Below, piece after piece: positions 47,076 to 59,259 of a stretch of DNA of 64,000 nt; position 1 is the stretch's first letter; every line of letters starts with the position of its first letter. The position numbers were made by a program, and so were the translations under genes. The notes beneath the pieces were generated by a model. That model searched no databases and was not told the DNA's origin. It saw nothing but the letters and a program-made list of their open reading frames with translations. Location of the stretch: positions 1 to 64,000 of the forward strand of contig JAHBMJ010003830.1 in assembly GCA_018398765.1 (NCBI GenBank), in the 5' to 3' direction. The DNA is from Chromera velia (lineage: Eukaryota; Sar; Chromeraceae).

Positions 47076-48130
47076 GGTTCGTTTGTTCGTTCGTTTGGGT
47101 TCTATCTGTCTTCTTCACTCGCCCTTTCTCTTCGCTGGTCACTAACGACCTTCCAGATTTGTTGCGTTCTCACGTGGTCTCTCCGTCAGTTGCGGGACGG
47201 CTCGATCACGCAGGTGAAGGTGGGTGTATGGAAAGAGAGACGAGACGGGGCACGTCACGTGTCTTCGACCTCAGCTCTCTCCTACGGGAAACCCTAGAAT
47301 TTATTTTTCTTCGCATATACTTTTCTGGGGACAAAGACGTTGGAAGTCTCCTCAACCAAACACGATGAATGCGCTGCTTCCCAGCCAACTATATATTGGA
47401 CGAAGTTCACAATTAAACAAGGGCATACAAGGGCTGCATGGTAATGCATGGTATGGGCATGCATGTATGGGCTGGTCGGTGCATGACTTTTCGTTTCTGT
47501 CAGAGACGGGCGGGGCTTCAGCAAGGGAGAAAGCCCCGCGCGATGGTCGGACCTGTGCGGCCGCGCGGGGGCGCGCCGTCGAACTATGTCGATCGAACTA
47601 TATATACGCGTCAAACTGCATCATGCACACCGATACAGAGCATGCGACTTCGCGTTGTTCAATGTGAATTAAGCTATATATATATATATATATATATATA
47701 GTTCGTTCGGAACTTATATAATTCACGGAGAATCAAGTGCATGATCGCGAATTAACATGCATAGAATGCCACACAGAAACGCAGCTCGCGCATGTGCATT
47801 CCTTTGCCCCGTAGCTGCGCAGATCTGTGATGCAATGATCAGCACGTCATCTGCATTCAGAGTATATAGCCAGCTAGGCCTTCTTTTAAGAAGGGTTGTC
47901 TTGTCTCAAGAAACTTCCAAAAGCGCCAAACGGTTTTGACGAACAGAAATACAGTTGTACATACACCGGGGGTCTTTCACGCTCGCTGGCAATCCGACCA
48001 ATCCTTCGCAATAAGAAACCCCCCTGACCCACCTGCCAGCTCATGAGAAGATTTGGGAGCTGAAGGTTGACCTTTCGATCGTGTAGACACCAGACCACCA
48101 GAGCTTCAACGACTCTCGTGAGCCCTCGCG
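47076..48130. promoter_or_regulatory. Divergent intergenic region between SRP72 and the secreted-protein gene
   Basis: 1.05 kb separating two genes transcribed away from each other, so both promoters should lie here. A (TA)n tract is at about 47671-47701 and GC-rich sequence (gcggccgcgcgggggcgcgcc) at about 47558-47579. Positions of start sites cannot be read from sequence. Confidence 0.5.
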
Positions 48131-48697
48131 ATGGGTTTCCGAAGGACGAAAAACGCCATTCTGCTGGCTTTTGTTTCCTCTGTGTTCTTTTCCATTGGGG
48201 CGGCAGGGGACGGCGGCCAGGTGTGTGCATGTATATATATGCGAATTTCCATTCATCCTGCGTGAGGGTCCACCCGTGAAAAGCGACGTGTTGAGGAAAT
48301 CCGCATGCAACCAAAAAGTATATATATTCATTGTCTGTGTGGGTTTTTCTGGCTGCAGGTGTGTCTGTTCAGTGATTCTGAATGTTCGCTTTCACGGACC
48401 TGCGTGTCCAGTTCCTGCATCGAGAGAAGTTCCACCGAAGGACTGAAGGTGTTTGTGGAGAAGGGGAAGGTGGTCTCGGAAGTGTTCAAAGACACAGCCT
48501 GCAAAAGCCCCTCCTATCGCAAAGTCCTCAGTGAACGAGACCCAGGGTCAGGTTGCGCTCAGATCATCATAGACGGCGAGGAAAGGGGGTCCCTGACAAC
48601 GTCTGTGGTGTCCGGAAGTGAGAGATCGCTAGGAAAAATTCTTTCTTCTGTTCTCGTGATTGTTGGACTCGGATTGCATCTAGTTGTCTTCCAATAA
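48131..48697 (+). CDS. Small secreted six-cysteine protein, probably GPI-anchored
   Basis: Two exons, 48131-48220 and 48359-48697, joined in phase by a GT-AG intron of 138 bases; 142 residues. Exon 1 encodes a textbook signal peptide: a short basic start (MGFRRTK), a hydrophobic core (AILLAFVSSVFFSIGAA) and a small-residue cleavage site. The mature part has six cysteines, four close together (VCLFSDSECSLSRTCVSSSC), one in KDTACKSPSY and one in GSGCAQIII, suggesting three disulphides. The C-terminus, after a Ser/Gly-rich stretch, is a hydrophobic tail (LSSVLVIVGLGLHLVVF) with no basic end, as in GPI-anchor signals. Family unknown; a surface or wall protein is likely. The intron nearly coincides with the expected signal-peptide boundary. 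Confidence 0.7.
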
Positions 48698-48913
48698 GAG
48701 CTCAAGCATGCACTTAGATAAGAACTGGATCGAATCTGCTGGGGGGCAGCTGGGATAGGTGGTAACTTTATCCTGGGACAGTCAGTGTGTATAGGGACCA
48801 TGCAACTGCGTTGTGGAAGTCCTGTCATAGATGAATGCTGCACTCCTTTCCTTCTCTCTACCCCCCCTCCCTCTTTTCCTCCCTCCTTCTCTCCGAGTCT
48901 CTCGTGCGTGTGT

Positions 48914-48915
48914 CT

Positions 48916-48950
<35 letters not shown>

Positions 48951-48957
48951 CCTCCCG

Positions 48958-49006
<49 letters not shown>

Positions 49007-49036
49007 TGTGTATGTGTGTCTCTCTCTCTGTCTGTC

Positions 49037-49089
<53 letters not shown>

Positions 49090-49119
49090 TCTTTGTCTTC
49101 TCACTTCTCTGTCTCTCTC

Positions 49120-49163
<44 letters not shown>
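48914..49163. repeat. Composite (TC)n/(TG)n microsatellite, 250 bp
   Basis: Runs of (tc)n, (tg)n and (tctg)n. It generates long Ser/Leu or Arg/Glu open frames in all frames, which are artefacts of the repeat. Confidence 0.95.
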
Positions 49164-49697
49164 CGTCTTTTAAGCCCGAATCGATACATATATATGCGTC
49201 ACTGCGCCTTCAAGAGTTTGTGTGTTCTTTTTACTTTTTGAATTAATGTTGTTTTGGGTAGCTTTTAAGCCTAGGCGCTTGAACGAATTACAAAAGTTGT
49301 TGCTTTATGCATTGTGAACAAAATTTCTTTTTTGTTTCTTGACTTACTCAAAAACTTATTAAATGACTCGAAAGAATTCTATTGCATGTCTTTGCAGAAT
49401 CAGCATGATTCACCGACTTGACTGTAAGTCCATTTCTGCAAGTCGACAGACAGGTAGCTACTAGCCAGCTAGGCAGGCCGCAATACTCAATTGCATGCTG
49501 TATAGATCCTTTCCCTTTCACGCCCTCTTCTCATTTCTTCTGTCTAATCGTTATTTTTTGTTTGCTTTCTCCCCTTTTCAATTTTTTATGTCTCCTATAT
49601 TTTTTTAAATGTCTTTCCTTTCGTTAATGATACAATCTATATAGTATGCGTTCGAACAAGACGATGCATATATATATATACACCGCACTCGGGATCG

Positions 49698-49723
49698 AGT
49701 TTAAAGTTTAAACTTTAAACTCT
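49698..49723. repeat. 26-bp perfect palindrome
   Basis: Built on gagtttaaag and its complement, followed at once by a second short palindrome, ctctacgtagag. Function unknown; it could extrude as a cruciform or bind a dimeric factor. Confidence 0.7.
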
Positions 49724-50259
49724 ACGTAGAGTTTGGCATTAATCAATCAATCAATCAGTAATATATTGATTCAGTAGTTATTTTTTAAAAATTAAAACAA
49801 CAATTGAAAGAAATAATAGCTAAGAAATTATACTTCTAAAAAGAGACCGTTTTTTCTTCACACTGTTTTCAAACTGTTCAACCTCGGACCTCCAGATTCA
49901 TTGGCAATCTTCAAAATTGCACATAAAAGATATGCGGGCTCGCATAAAGTTGTTTCTCGATCATCTTAGTATTAATATATATAATTACCCAGATTTATTA
50001 CTAAAATCATCACTATATTTATTTTGAACTTCATACTAGCTATAGACTTCATATCTATTAAAGAAATTTTTACCTTAAGCATTTTCAATAAATTCAAGAA
50101 GTTGGAGAAAGCAGACTTGTTTTCACGATCAACACTCAACAATCACCCGTAATTAACACTACTACCAAGCACGTTCTATACAAGAAGACCTTCCCAAATC
50201 GGGCACTGCTGAATTTCAAGGGTCGAGGGAGAATCAAGAGGCAGTGCTTGAACAACCTC

Positions 50260-53200
50260 TTACATGTCCAACTCTCTCAAAAGAACCTGAATCTTTGCCA
50301 AAGCATCTCCGTTCCTAGAAGCCTTGCACGAGTTGCGAATGTCGCCTTCTGCCTTTCGCAGATCCTCCTCGATTCTCTGCGAGAACGACAAGATGGAGGG
50401 CGATTCTTTTCAAGGCACCAAAGGAGGGGCTTCAGGAAAGGCAGTCTTGCAAAACGCTGACCTTTTGCAGCTTTTTCTTCTCGAAACTGCAGTCGAATGT
50501 CACGCCGGCAAGGTTGATTGCGGGGAGATGAGAGAGCGACTGGAGCTCTTGCAAGATCGTCTTTGAAACGGTCCGTCCAGCCTCCAGGAGTTTTTGCATT
50601 CGACCTCCTGTTTTGGAAAGAAGCTCATGGACCCGCTGTAAACAGAATTGTGCGGAGGAATCGTGGGGAAGACTGAGAATAGCCGGAGCTGCAAATTGAA
50701 ACGTCAAGGCCCTCGAGCGAACCTTCTCATATGCTTTTTTCGTGGCATGAAGTTTGGAAGAGTAGGTCCTTTCCACCTGTGCGATTCGGGACTCCATTTC
50801 CGTCACAATGCTCTCAAAGGAGGCTTCGATCTTCTGAGCATACTCCTTTCGCCTTTTCTTCAGCAGCGAGGCAAGCGCTTCCTGCAGAAAGAAAAGCATC
50901 TCTGGAGGGTCCACAGATCGCAAAAAGCGGGCAGACCGTCCTGGATCACTGGACAGCTGTGCTTACGATCAGCTCTTCCAAATTGCAGTCTTCTCCTGGG
51001 AGGGACTTGCGCTTCCGTGTTGTCGGCACTGATTCCTCTGACACGTGCTCCTGCGAATTGCAAAGGGGCAACAATGAGCAAAAATGACCAGATTCAGAAA
51101 AGAATCCACTGATGGGCCACAGACTCACTTGTCCGAAAGACACGGAGTCATCCAGCGACGCCTCGGAGCCGAAACAGCCTAGCTCAATGTCAGTCTCCCC
51201 AAGATCGACGTCCACCTGACTCTCTTTCTGCCTTTTCCCGAAGGGCCGTCGAGCCTTCGAGACTGGAGACTTTTGCTCCACGGCGGGCATCTTGAGATCT
51301 GCGTAACAGAACAAACCAAACCAATCCATATCAGCAAGATTCTAAGCCGACTTTCAGGAGAACCAGTTGGAAGCTTCACTTACCGCCGATGTTCAATGAG
51401 AACAAACGAGACAGATCGTTCTCTCCGAGAGTGACAGAAGCAGGTGTCTGGAGAGGCGCTTCTTGAATTTCCTTGATTTCCACCAGGCCAAGGAAATCGA
51501 AACCATTCGCTGATGGTCCTTCTTCTGTAAGAATCTCTACGTCTCGCAGAGGCAAAGCAAGCAGGTCCCGTTTCTCCCCCTTGCCCCTCTGCCGTGGAAA
51601 AGAAAATTGCCACTTCGGCTTTTCTGGTTTCACGAGAGGAGACTCGATGCTCTGCTTCTTGTAAAGCTGGAGTGGAGAAGAAGCACCCTTGGACTTGCGG
51701 GATTCACGAGGGGGAGACTTCTTTTTGGACTTCCGGGATTCGAGAGGGGAAGACTTCTCTTTCCTTCCGTCGAGAGAACGCCTGTACGGTTTCCCGAATA
51801 TGTCGTCAACGGCCTCATCAAACTCTTGCAAGATCATGAAGCCACTGCAAACGGAATGGTAACAAAGTTTGCTTTCCTCTCGATCTGCATGAGATAGCAC
51901 TGTCGGCAAGGAACTCGAGAACCGACTGACTCTCGCTCCTTTTGAGACTCCGTAACTTCGGGATCTTGTGAGTCTTCAATGAGGCTGCAGAGGCCCGGGG
52001 AGGGACAAGTGTGAGGGTGCCTTGTTTCTTCAAATTCCGCAACGGTCTCTGAAAAAAGCAGGACTGACGTGACTGAAGGAACCGAAGCACGCCGGAAAGG
52101 GGACTGGTCTGCCTTCTCTGTTGTAGGCGCCGCCTCTTCAGCAGCCTGCGATGTCCGTCGCGAGGGCCTCTTCAACAGGGAAGTCTGGGCGTCACTGCGA
52201 TTGACTGAATCTTTCTTCTGGGTGGGTGCCAAATCCTTTGGAGCTTCGCTCAAGTCCTTCTTCTTCCGCTTGAGAAGAGATGGGGGAGCAGCCTTTTTCT
52301 CGGTCACACCAGCTGCCGAGGCAAGGTTTCCGATCTGATTCAGGCCTTCTGCCGACGAAGACGGCCCGACCTCTGCACGAGAAAGAAACATTACATTCCA
52401 GTCTGCGCAAGGGGGATTCATTGAACAGTTGAAGGCCCTGGGCATGACCCACCTTCAGACGGCACGTCCTCAACGGGCCTGTCTTCAGAGCTTTGCAATT
52501 CAGGATCCGTGCCCTTGTCCTTCCTTCGGCTTCTTCTCTGCCCTTCATCAGGAGCTCCGTCTTCGGAGGAGTCACGGGGCTTTGACTCATGATCAGCCTT
52601 CGGGTCGGAACGCTTTCGCTGCTGTGGAGGAATCGGAGGGGCTGCCTCTTCTGCTGGGGAGGCGGTGTCTTTTGCTTCAGCACCCTTGTCTTTCCGTCGG
52701 CTTCTTCTCTGCCCTTCCACAGGAGCTCCATCTGCGGAGGAGTCACGGGACTTTGACTCATGATCAGCCTTCGGGTCGAAACGCTTTCGCTGCTGTGAAG
52801 GAATCGGAGGGGCTGCCTCTTCTGCTGGGGAGGCGGTGTCTTTTGCTTCAGTACCCTTGTCTTTCCGTCGGCTTCTTCTCTGCCCTTCCACAGGAGCTCC
52901 ATCTGCGGAGGAGTCACGGGACTTTGACTCATGATCAGCCTTCGGGTCGAAACGCTTTCGCTGCTGTGAAGGAATCGGAGGGGCTGCCTCTTCTGCTGGG
53001 GAGGCGGTGTCTTTTGCTTCAGTACCCTTGTCTTTCCGTCGGCTTCTTCTCTGCCCTTCCACAGGAGCTCCATCTGCGGAGGAGTCACGGGACTTTGACT
53101 CATGATCAGCCTTCGGGTCGGAACGCTTTCGCTGCTGTGAAGGAATTGGAGGGGCTGCCTCTCCTGCTGGGGAGGCGGTGTCTTTTGCCTCAGCACCCTT

Positions 53201-55736
53201 GTCTTTCCTTCGGCTTCTTCTCTGTCCTTCATGAGGGGCTCCGTCTGCGGAGGACTCGCGGGACTTTGACTCATGATCAGCCTTCGGGTCGGAACGCTTT
53301 CGCTGCTGTGAAGGAATCGGAGGGGCTGCCTCTTCTGCTGGGGAGGCGGTGTCTTTTGCCTCAGCACCCTTGCCTTTCCTTCGGCTTCTTCTCTGTCCTT
53401 CATGAGGGGCTCCGTCTGCGGAGGACTCGCGGGACTTTGACTCATGATCAGCCTTCGGGTCGGAACGCTTTCGCTGCTGTGGAGGAATCGGAGGGGCTGC
53501 CTCTTCTGCTGGGGAGGCGGTATTTTTGGCTTCAGCACCCTTGTCCTTCCTGCGACCTCTGCTGTGATCCTTTGCAGCCTTTTGCTGTGACGGACCATCC
53601 AGTTGCTGGACCTCTTCTTGACTGCAGCGAGCTGGCGCGTCGTCTGGCCTGCACAGGGCATACGAGAAAAGTTTGTCCGGTAGCTGGTCAAAGGCGGTGG
53701 ACAGTCAAAAGTCGAAGCTGCGGGACGCACCTGAAGAAGACGGTATCCTCTTTGTCGGAGAAAGAAACGCGTTTCCTTTTCGCTGGACGGACTTCCGTAG
53801 AGTCTGCAGCAAAACAAGAAAGGAGGTTGTGAGCACTTTTGATGCGTGGAGCTCGAGAAGGGTTGCCACCACCTGGGAAGTACCTGTCTTTTCGTGCCGA
53901 TCACTGGAGCCGGTAGAAGCGGTGACAGTCTTCGAAGTGGAAACCTTTGTCGTCAGAATCGACGCCTGTTTGGACTTCTGTGCCACCTGCTCGAGCCCAT
54001 GCACGCTTCCTTCGTTCTCCACTACATCACTCCCTCCCTCAGGATCCGAAGACGGCTTGGTGCTCGCAACCACAAATCTTTTCCGTTTTTTGAGAAGTGA
54101 GGGAGCAGTCTCATCTGGGCGCGCTTCATTCAAGGCGGGATTCTCTTGGGGCGCCACAGAAGAAAGCTGCTTGGTGGAAGCAAGCACCACCCTTCGTCTG
54201 GCAGGGGCCACCTGTGATCTCCGACCGCCGATGAGCTTTGACACAAACGTGCGAATCGGCTCGGCATCGGATGTCAAAAGAAACAGCGAAAAGATCGAGC
54301 TTCGCGCTGTTGGATCAACCGTAGAACGCCAGCAGTTCAGCCAGTCCCACTGCCCTTCCAGATGTTCTTCACACTTCGAGATGCTCATGAGATCAAGGTC
54401 CAGCCTCAATCCTGAGTCGGATGCTTCGCAACTTATTACAGAACACCACGGAAAGTCGCACCGAGCCACGTTGAAGACGTTCGGCATTTCACTGTCATCC
54501 TGCACAGAAGAGAAACGGACAAAGTGTTTAAACTTCAACTGACAAAGCGAAACACTTACTCCGAAACATTCTTTAGGGCCAGTTCACTGACTTCGCAAAA
54601 GAGGGTGAAATTTTGTGACCCAGCGTCAAGCTGGCAGTTCTGGGCGAAGACAGCTTTCGCTCTATCCATCCCAACAGAGAGGTGAATTTCAGTCCAGCTC
54701 CTCCAGCCTTGCTGAATTCCGATTTCCTTCAAAAAGATCTCCTCCACAGTTTGTGCGCTGTCATCTCTCTTCTGCATAGATCGGATGGACACAAAAGCAT
54801 TCCTTCCTGTAAATCTCGAGACACTCCAATGTGCCAAGCAACTTGACGAGATTCAGCCATCTCTTTCGGAGCGGTCGATAGCAGATATCAAAAAGCGGGA
54901 GCTAAAGTGCGCTGGTTCAAACTCATTTCCACTGGTCCATCCTCATTTTCTACGCGCGAGTCCTCTAAAAGAGGAGGTACTTACTTGAGCAAGCTTTTGC
55001 GCAGTTCCATTGCCGAAAAGCTCATTGAGAGCAACCGAGAGAGGGTGGAAGTCGATGTTGGTGGACGAAATCGACCAAACAAACAGGAATAGGATGGTGT
55101 AGGAGAAAGAGTGGAATTCTAACTCAGTCGAGTGGATCAGCTCTTATGCCAAGTCAATGAGAACGTCGGCATCGTTGTCCAGGGCATATCGAATGGCTTC
55201 CTTTCGGCGTTTGCGGTTCAATGTACGCTGGGAGGCATCTTCTTCCGCAAAGAGCTTTTCTCGGTCGACGGTCCGCAGCACCTCAAGAACCCGGACGCAG
55301 TAACAAGCTGAACCTTTGAGATGACCAAGAGCGCGTAAGACTCAACTTCGCTTGTGCTAGAACGGCACAGCTGGTGGGAGGCTACGGCTTTGCGAAGCAA
55401 GCTTGAGAAAAGGAGCCCTAGAGTTTCCTTCAGATGAACCGAAACCACAGTGCCTTGAACACCAAGTTCGTTTTTCGCATCGGGATCTTCAACGAATGCG
55501 GTGAAATCGTCGAAGCCTTCAAGAATCTCGTTCGAGGCCAGCCATTCAGATCTCAGTGCCTCGCTGGGAGCACCGTTGAGGCTCAGCGAGAAGAATTCGT
55601 GTACGAGCCGGGAGAAATCTTCCAAAGACGCGTTCGAGGGATCCCGAAGTAACCCTTGGGACTGCTCGGCAAAGCTTTGCCACGTTTGAGCTTTGGCATG
55701 AGATTCCTTCCCGGTTGAAGCCTTCTTGAGTGGCAT
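50260..55736 (-). CDS. Large basic nuclear-type protein with C-terminal coiled coil, possible meiotic axis protein
   Basis: Twelve exons, about 1492 residues. Starts: 55736, 55140, 54771, 54491, 53803, 53648, 52372, 51844, 51298, 51050, 50881, 50376. Ends: 55227, 54985, 54560, 53884, 53731, 52453, 51901, 51384, 51129, 50967, 50462, 50260. Phases agree throughout. Residues 1-220 look helical; about 220-410 look like a beta/PH-type fold (NFTLFCEVSELALKNVS, RCDFPWCSVISCEAS). A disordered basic middle has an RVSF phosphatase-docking site in PAKRKRVSFSDKED and six 57-residue repeats. The end is coiled coil (LLKKRRKEYAQKIEASFES to RIEEDLRKAEGDIRN). This layout and length resemble SYCP2, and more loosely Red1 and ASY3, axis proteins that organise meiotic chromosomes; that is inference from architecture only. 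The join at 55141-55226 is weakest. Start chosen at the first ATG of the frame (MPLKKASTGK). Confidence 0.6.
52528..53553 (-). repeat. Six 171-bp tandem repeats within a coding exon
   Basis: Unit starts at 52528, 52699, 52870, 53041, 53212 and 53383, spaced exactly 171 bp, with a decayed seventh unit after 53553. Each unit encodes 57 residues rich in Ser, Asp, Lys and Arg (QQRKRSDPKADHESKSRDSS; GQRRSRRKDKGTEAKD), with repeated basic, nuclear-signal-like patches. Middle units are almost identical, so the array has been expanded or homogenised recently. Confidence 0.9.
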
Positions 55737-58700
55737 CTTTCGGATCAAGGGTAAAGTGGCCACAAGGGCGCGATTGAAGACTGTTCGTGAAGTCCTGCAC
55801 TTGAGGCTGTAGTCTCGCAGAAGTGTCAGCTCAACACGTTAGAGAAGCAAGAAGAGCAAGCTTGAGCAAGCTGCGGAACGCTGCGACGATTGTCGACCAA
55901 AGAGTGTCAGACCTTTTGAGCGATTGGCAAAGCGGCGCAAAGCATTCGCGTGAGCTCCCACAAATCAATCGGCAATTCAATGACGTTCATGGAATGGTGT
56001 CTGCATGAAGAACTTGCTGCTGAGTCCTGATCGAACGAATTCTTCCAAGCGCATTCATCATGTCGATAATATGTACATTGGACATCTCGACATGAACACG
56101 CGCCTATATGTATTCGAAATGCGGGCAAATAATTGTAAGTACGTATAGCTGGGCGCGTACATCCGGCCTGTATTTGTGTGTATCAACGATCGAAGCTCTG
56201 TTGCACTTGTGTGTGCTGCACAATGTTGTTGCATATATATTTAAGTGTTGCACGAAGTATATATGTGTTGCATATGCGGCTGGGTCCCGAAAGGTCCACG
56301 TTTCTACGTACATGAAGTCTTGCAAGGGGGCGCGCCGGCACGCAATCAAAGGTGCATTAAGGTGCATGTATGGTACGCAGCATGTAGCAATGTTGCATAA
56401 GTGCGTATACAACGGTATATATACATCGCATTTCGGTGGGTTTCTGGTTTCAAGATGCTAGGGGTTTCATTCTAAATATAAGAAATCTAAATTCTTAATT
56501 GTATTTTATTGAAATCAAATGTTTAGTGAAAACTAAATAGTGTTGAGATTCGAAATCTTTGAGTTTTAGAAGGTTTGTATACAAAAATACAAAGTTGTAT
56601 AAACAAAGTTCTTGATACAGATTTTTTTTTTTCAAAATTGAACTCAATTACTAGCCCAATTACGAAATTAAAAATCCAAATTCCTAATTGGACGTTCCAA
56701 TTCTCTCAATTACCAAAATACGATAGAAAATAACTGAACTTAAACAATTTTTAGCAATTTTATCATTTCTCATACGCTCAGTACTACGTTACAGAAGAAT
56801 CTAGCCTAACATTTTACAGACTATTAAGTGGCACGTAATTCAAGTGTATTCATATTAATGTACATCAAAACCTACATCAATCTGCATCTAAGTGTTCATA
56901 CACATCTATACTTTAATTCCAGTGACCCCAGTCCTAAAGTTTTATACTTTAAAAAGATCTTACTTATATATATTGACTTATTGATTTTCGATACAAGTTT
57001 CAGTAGTACCCTACACTTGTCTAGGCACTTGTCGACTCGCTTCGATCAAATTGTTTGAACGGTACAGTGAACCGCGACACTGAATGATCATTTTAGATCA
57101 TGTGGTGCGCAAGATGCTCGGGAGGATGTTACTGACAGAGCAGTGCAGTCACGCGTTGAAGCACAGAGGAGGCCCGAAGGAAAAGCTTCTTGCGAAGCCC
57201 CTCTGATCATTTCCCTTTACATACAAACCTCCCCGCCAGGCTACGAGATCACGAACAAGTTTGGAAGCAGATGGGGGACTCGCCTCGAACTCTTGTTGGC
57301 TCCCTCTTTTCCGTCTTTGTATTATTCCTCCACCTTCCACCTCATCCCCACTTCACCCGTGCCGCCTGGATCTCGATACAACGACTGACTTACTGGTGGA
57401 CACAATGCCCATGCGGCAGTTCCAGTCTCTTTCGCACTCCTGTTGGATTGATGGGTGGGCGGGGAAGCTGGAAGGAAGCTAGGTGCATGTGCGTGTGGGT
57501 GCGGTGGAGGGCTTCTTTCTCGTATGTCATCCCTCCCCCCTTCCTCCCACTCCCATCGACCCAAGGCATCTCTATCATTTGTGGGGGTAAACGCGCAAAA
57601 GAGCGACTACACCAGGGATACAGACAGTCAGGTAAATAAATAAATACAGTGGAGGTGGGAAGCGTTTCTGCCTTTCCCCTCCTTCGCTTTTTTCCTCCTC
57701 AGGTCGTTCGTTCAGTGTGAGAAGAGAGGACTCGAGCCTTGCTGGTTGGGTTACAATGAAACGCTTTCTTTGGAGTTACAGTCTCTCCAGCTCTCTCGTC
57801 AACTTGAGCGCAAAAGAGAGAGGCGTAGAGCGAAGAGAGGAGGCGGTAGAGCAGAGCTCAGTCCGACGAAAAAATCTAAAAGGCCGGTAGGGAAAGAAGG
57901 CGAAGAGGAAACGTGACGGAATCCTCGTGAATGGTTCTGATGGTTCTCGACCTCCTCCTTCCCAGTCCCATACAACCTACTTTTGATGCATTCCCTAGGA
58001 AGAAAGGGAAGCGAAGAAAGCTTATTCACTACCAGAATGAAGCAAAAAAAGAAGCAGCCCAATCGACCCAATAAGAAGGAAAACACGAAGCAATCCAGGG
58101 GGCCGCCCAAAGAAGAAACGCAGGCAGGCAGGAAGCGTAACTTGCAACATTCGAACATCCACCTCCCTCCCTTCCTTTCCCCGTCTCTTGCCTTTCCCCC
58201 ACTTTTAACCCCTCCCCACCCCTTTCCGATTTGAATCAGGAGAAAAATTAAAAGAGATGGATGAATGTGCTCCTCTCTTCTCTCTTCCCTTGAATTTCCC
58301 CACTTCCCTCAGTCCACTTGCATGTGCGTTCAAACAGAACAGAAGAGAAAAGGGGGGGAGAGAATCGCCAAACTGCTTACCCGCCTGCCTGCCCGACTGC
58401 CTGTCGAACTTCTAGAATACCTTTCTTTCTCTTTCAGCCTGCCTGTTTTCACCTTTAAAGGATTCGCTCCGAGGAACGATCCTCTTTCACTTTCCCTCCC
58501 TACCATCATGTTCATAACAAAGCCATCAAAACGATGATGCACGCACTAATGCTACATGTAAACAGCTCCCTTGACCTCTCTCGAGGTTTTAGAGGGAGCG
58601 CGCTAAAGTCCCTTTGTCAGTTGACCGGGACGGACAGTTAGAGAAGGAGAGAGAGAGGCGCGTTCCAAAAGTGGCCTGGGTGAATGCACGCACACTCGTG

Positions 58701-58756
58701 CACCAGGAGACGCACGGAACCGGAAAGAAAGAAAGAATCTCCACCCAGTTTCACTC

Positions 58757-58785
58757 ACACACTCACTCACTCACACACACACACA

Positions 58786-58823
<38 letters not shown>
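58757..58823. repeat. (CACT)n(CA)n(GA)n microsatellite
   Basis: Short CA then GA run in the intergenic region. Confidence 0.9.
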
Positions 58824-58825
<2 letters not shown>

Positions 58826-59176
58826 CACGCAGGCATACGGGCACGCACGCAAAGAGGGGGAGGGAGGAGACATGCGAGCAGAAACAGAAAAAACAGATAA
58901 ACGAGAACACCTTTGCATCCATTCCTCTCCTTGTCCATACGGAAAGATGCGTGCCCTGCTTCCTCCCTCCCTAACCGTCCGGTCCCAAGCCCCCAAAACC
59001 AACGCAGCACAAGCCAAAAAAAGCAGATTCATTGTTCCGGAACCCCCTCCCGCCTTATTTATTTACGCCACATCAACACGAAGGGCATCCATCGGGTGAG
59101 AGAGAGAAAGAAGGCGTATGAGAAGGGAGGTAGAGAAGAACGGAAATGGCAGGGGGGATGCCTCCGTGCGCACTCT

Positions 59177-59258
<82 letters not shown>

Positions 59259-59259
59259 T
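59177..59259. repeat. (GT)n(GA)n microsatellite
   Basis: GT run followed by GA run, same pattern as the tracts in SRP72 introns and at 58757. Confidence 0.9.

Larger units (their letters stand above)
48698..50259. other. Intergenic region with long microsatellites
   Basis: Holds a composite (TC)n/(TG)n tract and a perfect palindrome (entered separately), then AT-rich sequence to the next gene. The minus gene ending at 50260 and the plus gene ending at 48697 converge here, so it should contain both 3' ends. Confidence 0.55.

Noticed and set aside
48782-49246. Several 110-150 codon frames on both strands
   Set aside because: Pure products of the (TC)n/(TG)n tract.
52192-53904. 570-codon minus-strand frame and 467-codon plus-strand frame over the 171-bp repeats
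   Set aside because: Both are by-products of a repeat length divisible by 3. Only the Lys/Ser/Asp reading joins the flanking exons in phase on both sides.
57143-57639. Possible plus-strand gene
   Set aside because: Overlapping frames in all phases, no motif, no splice pattern that extends any of them.
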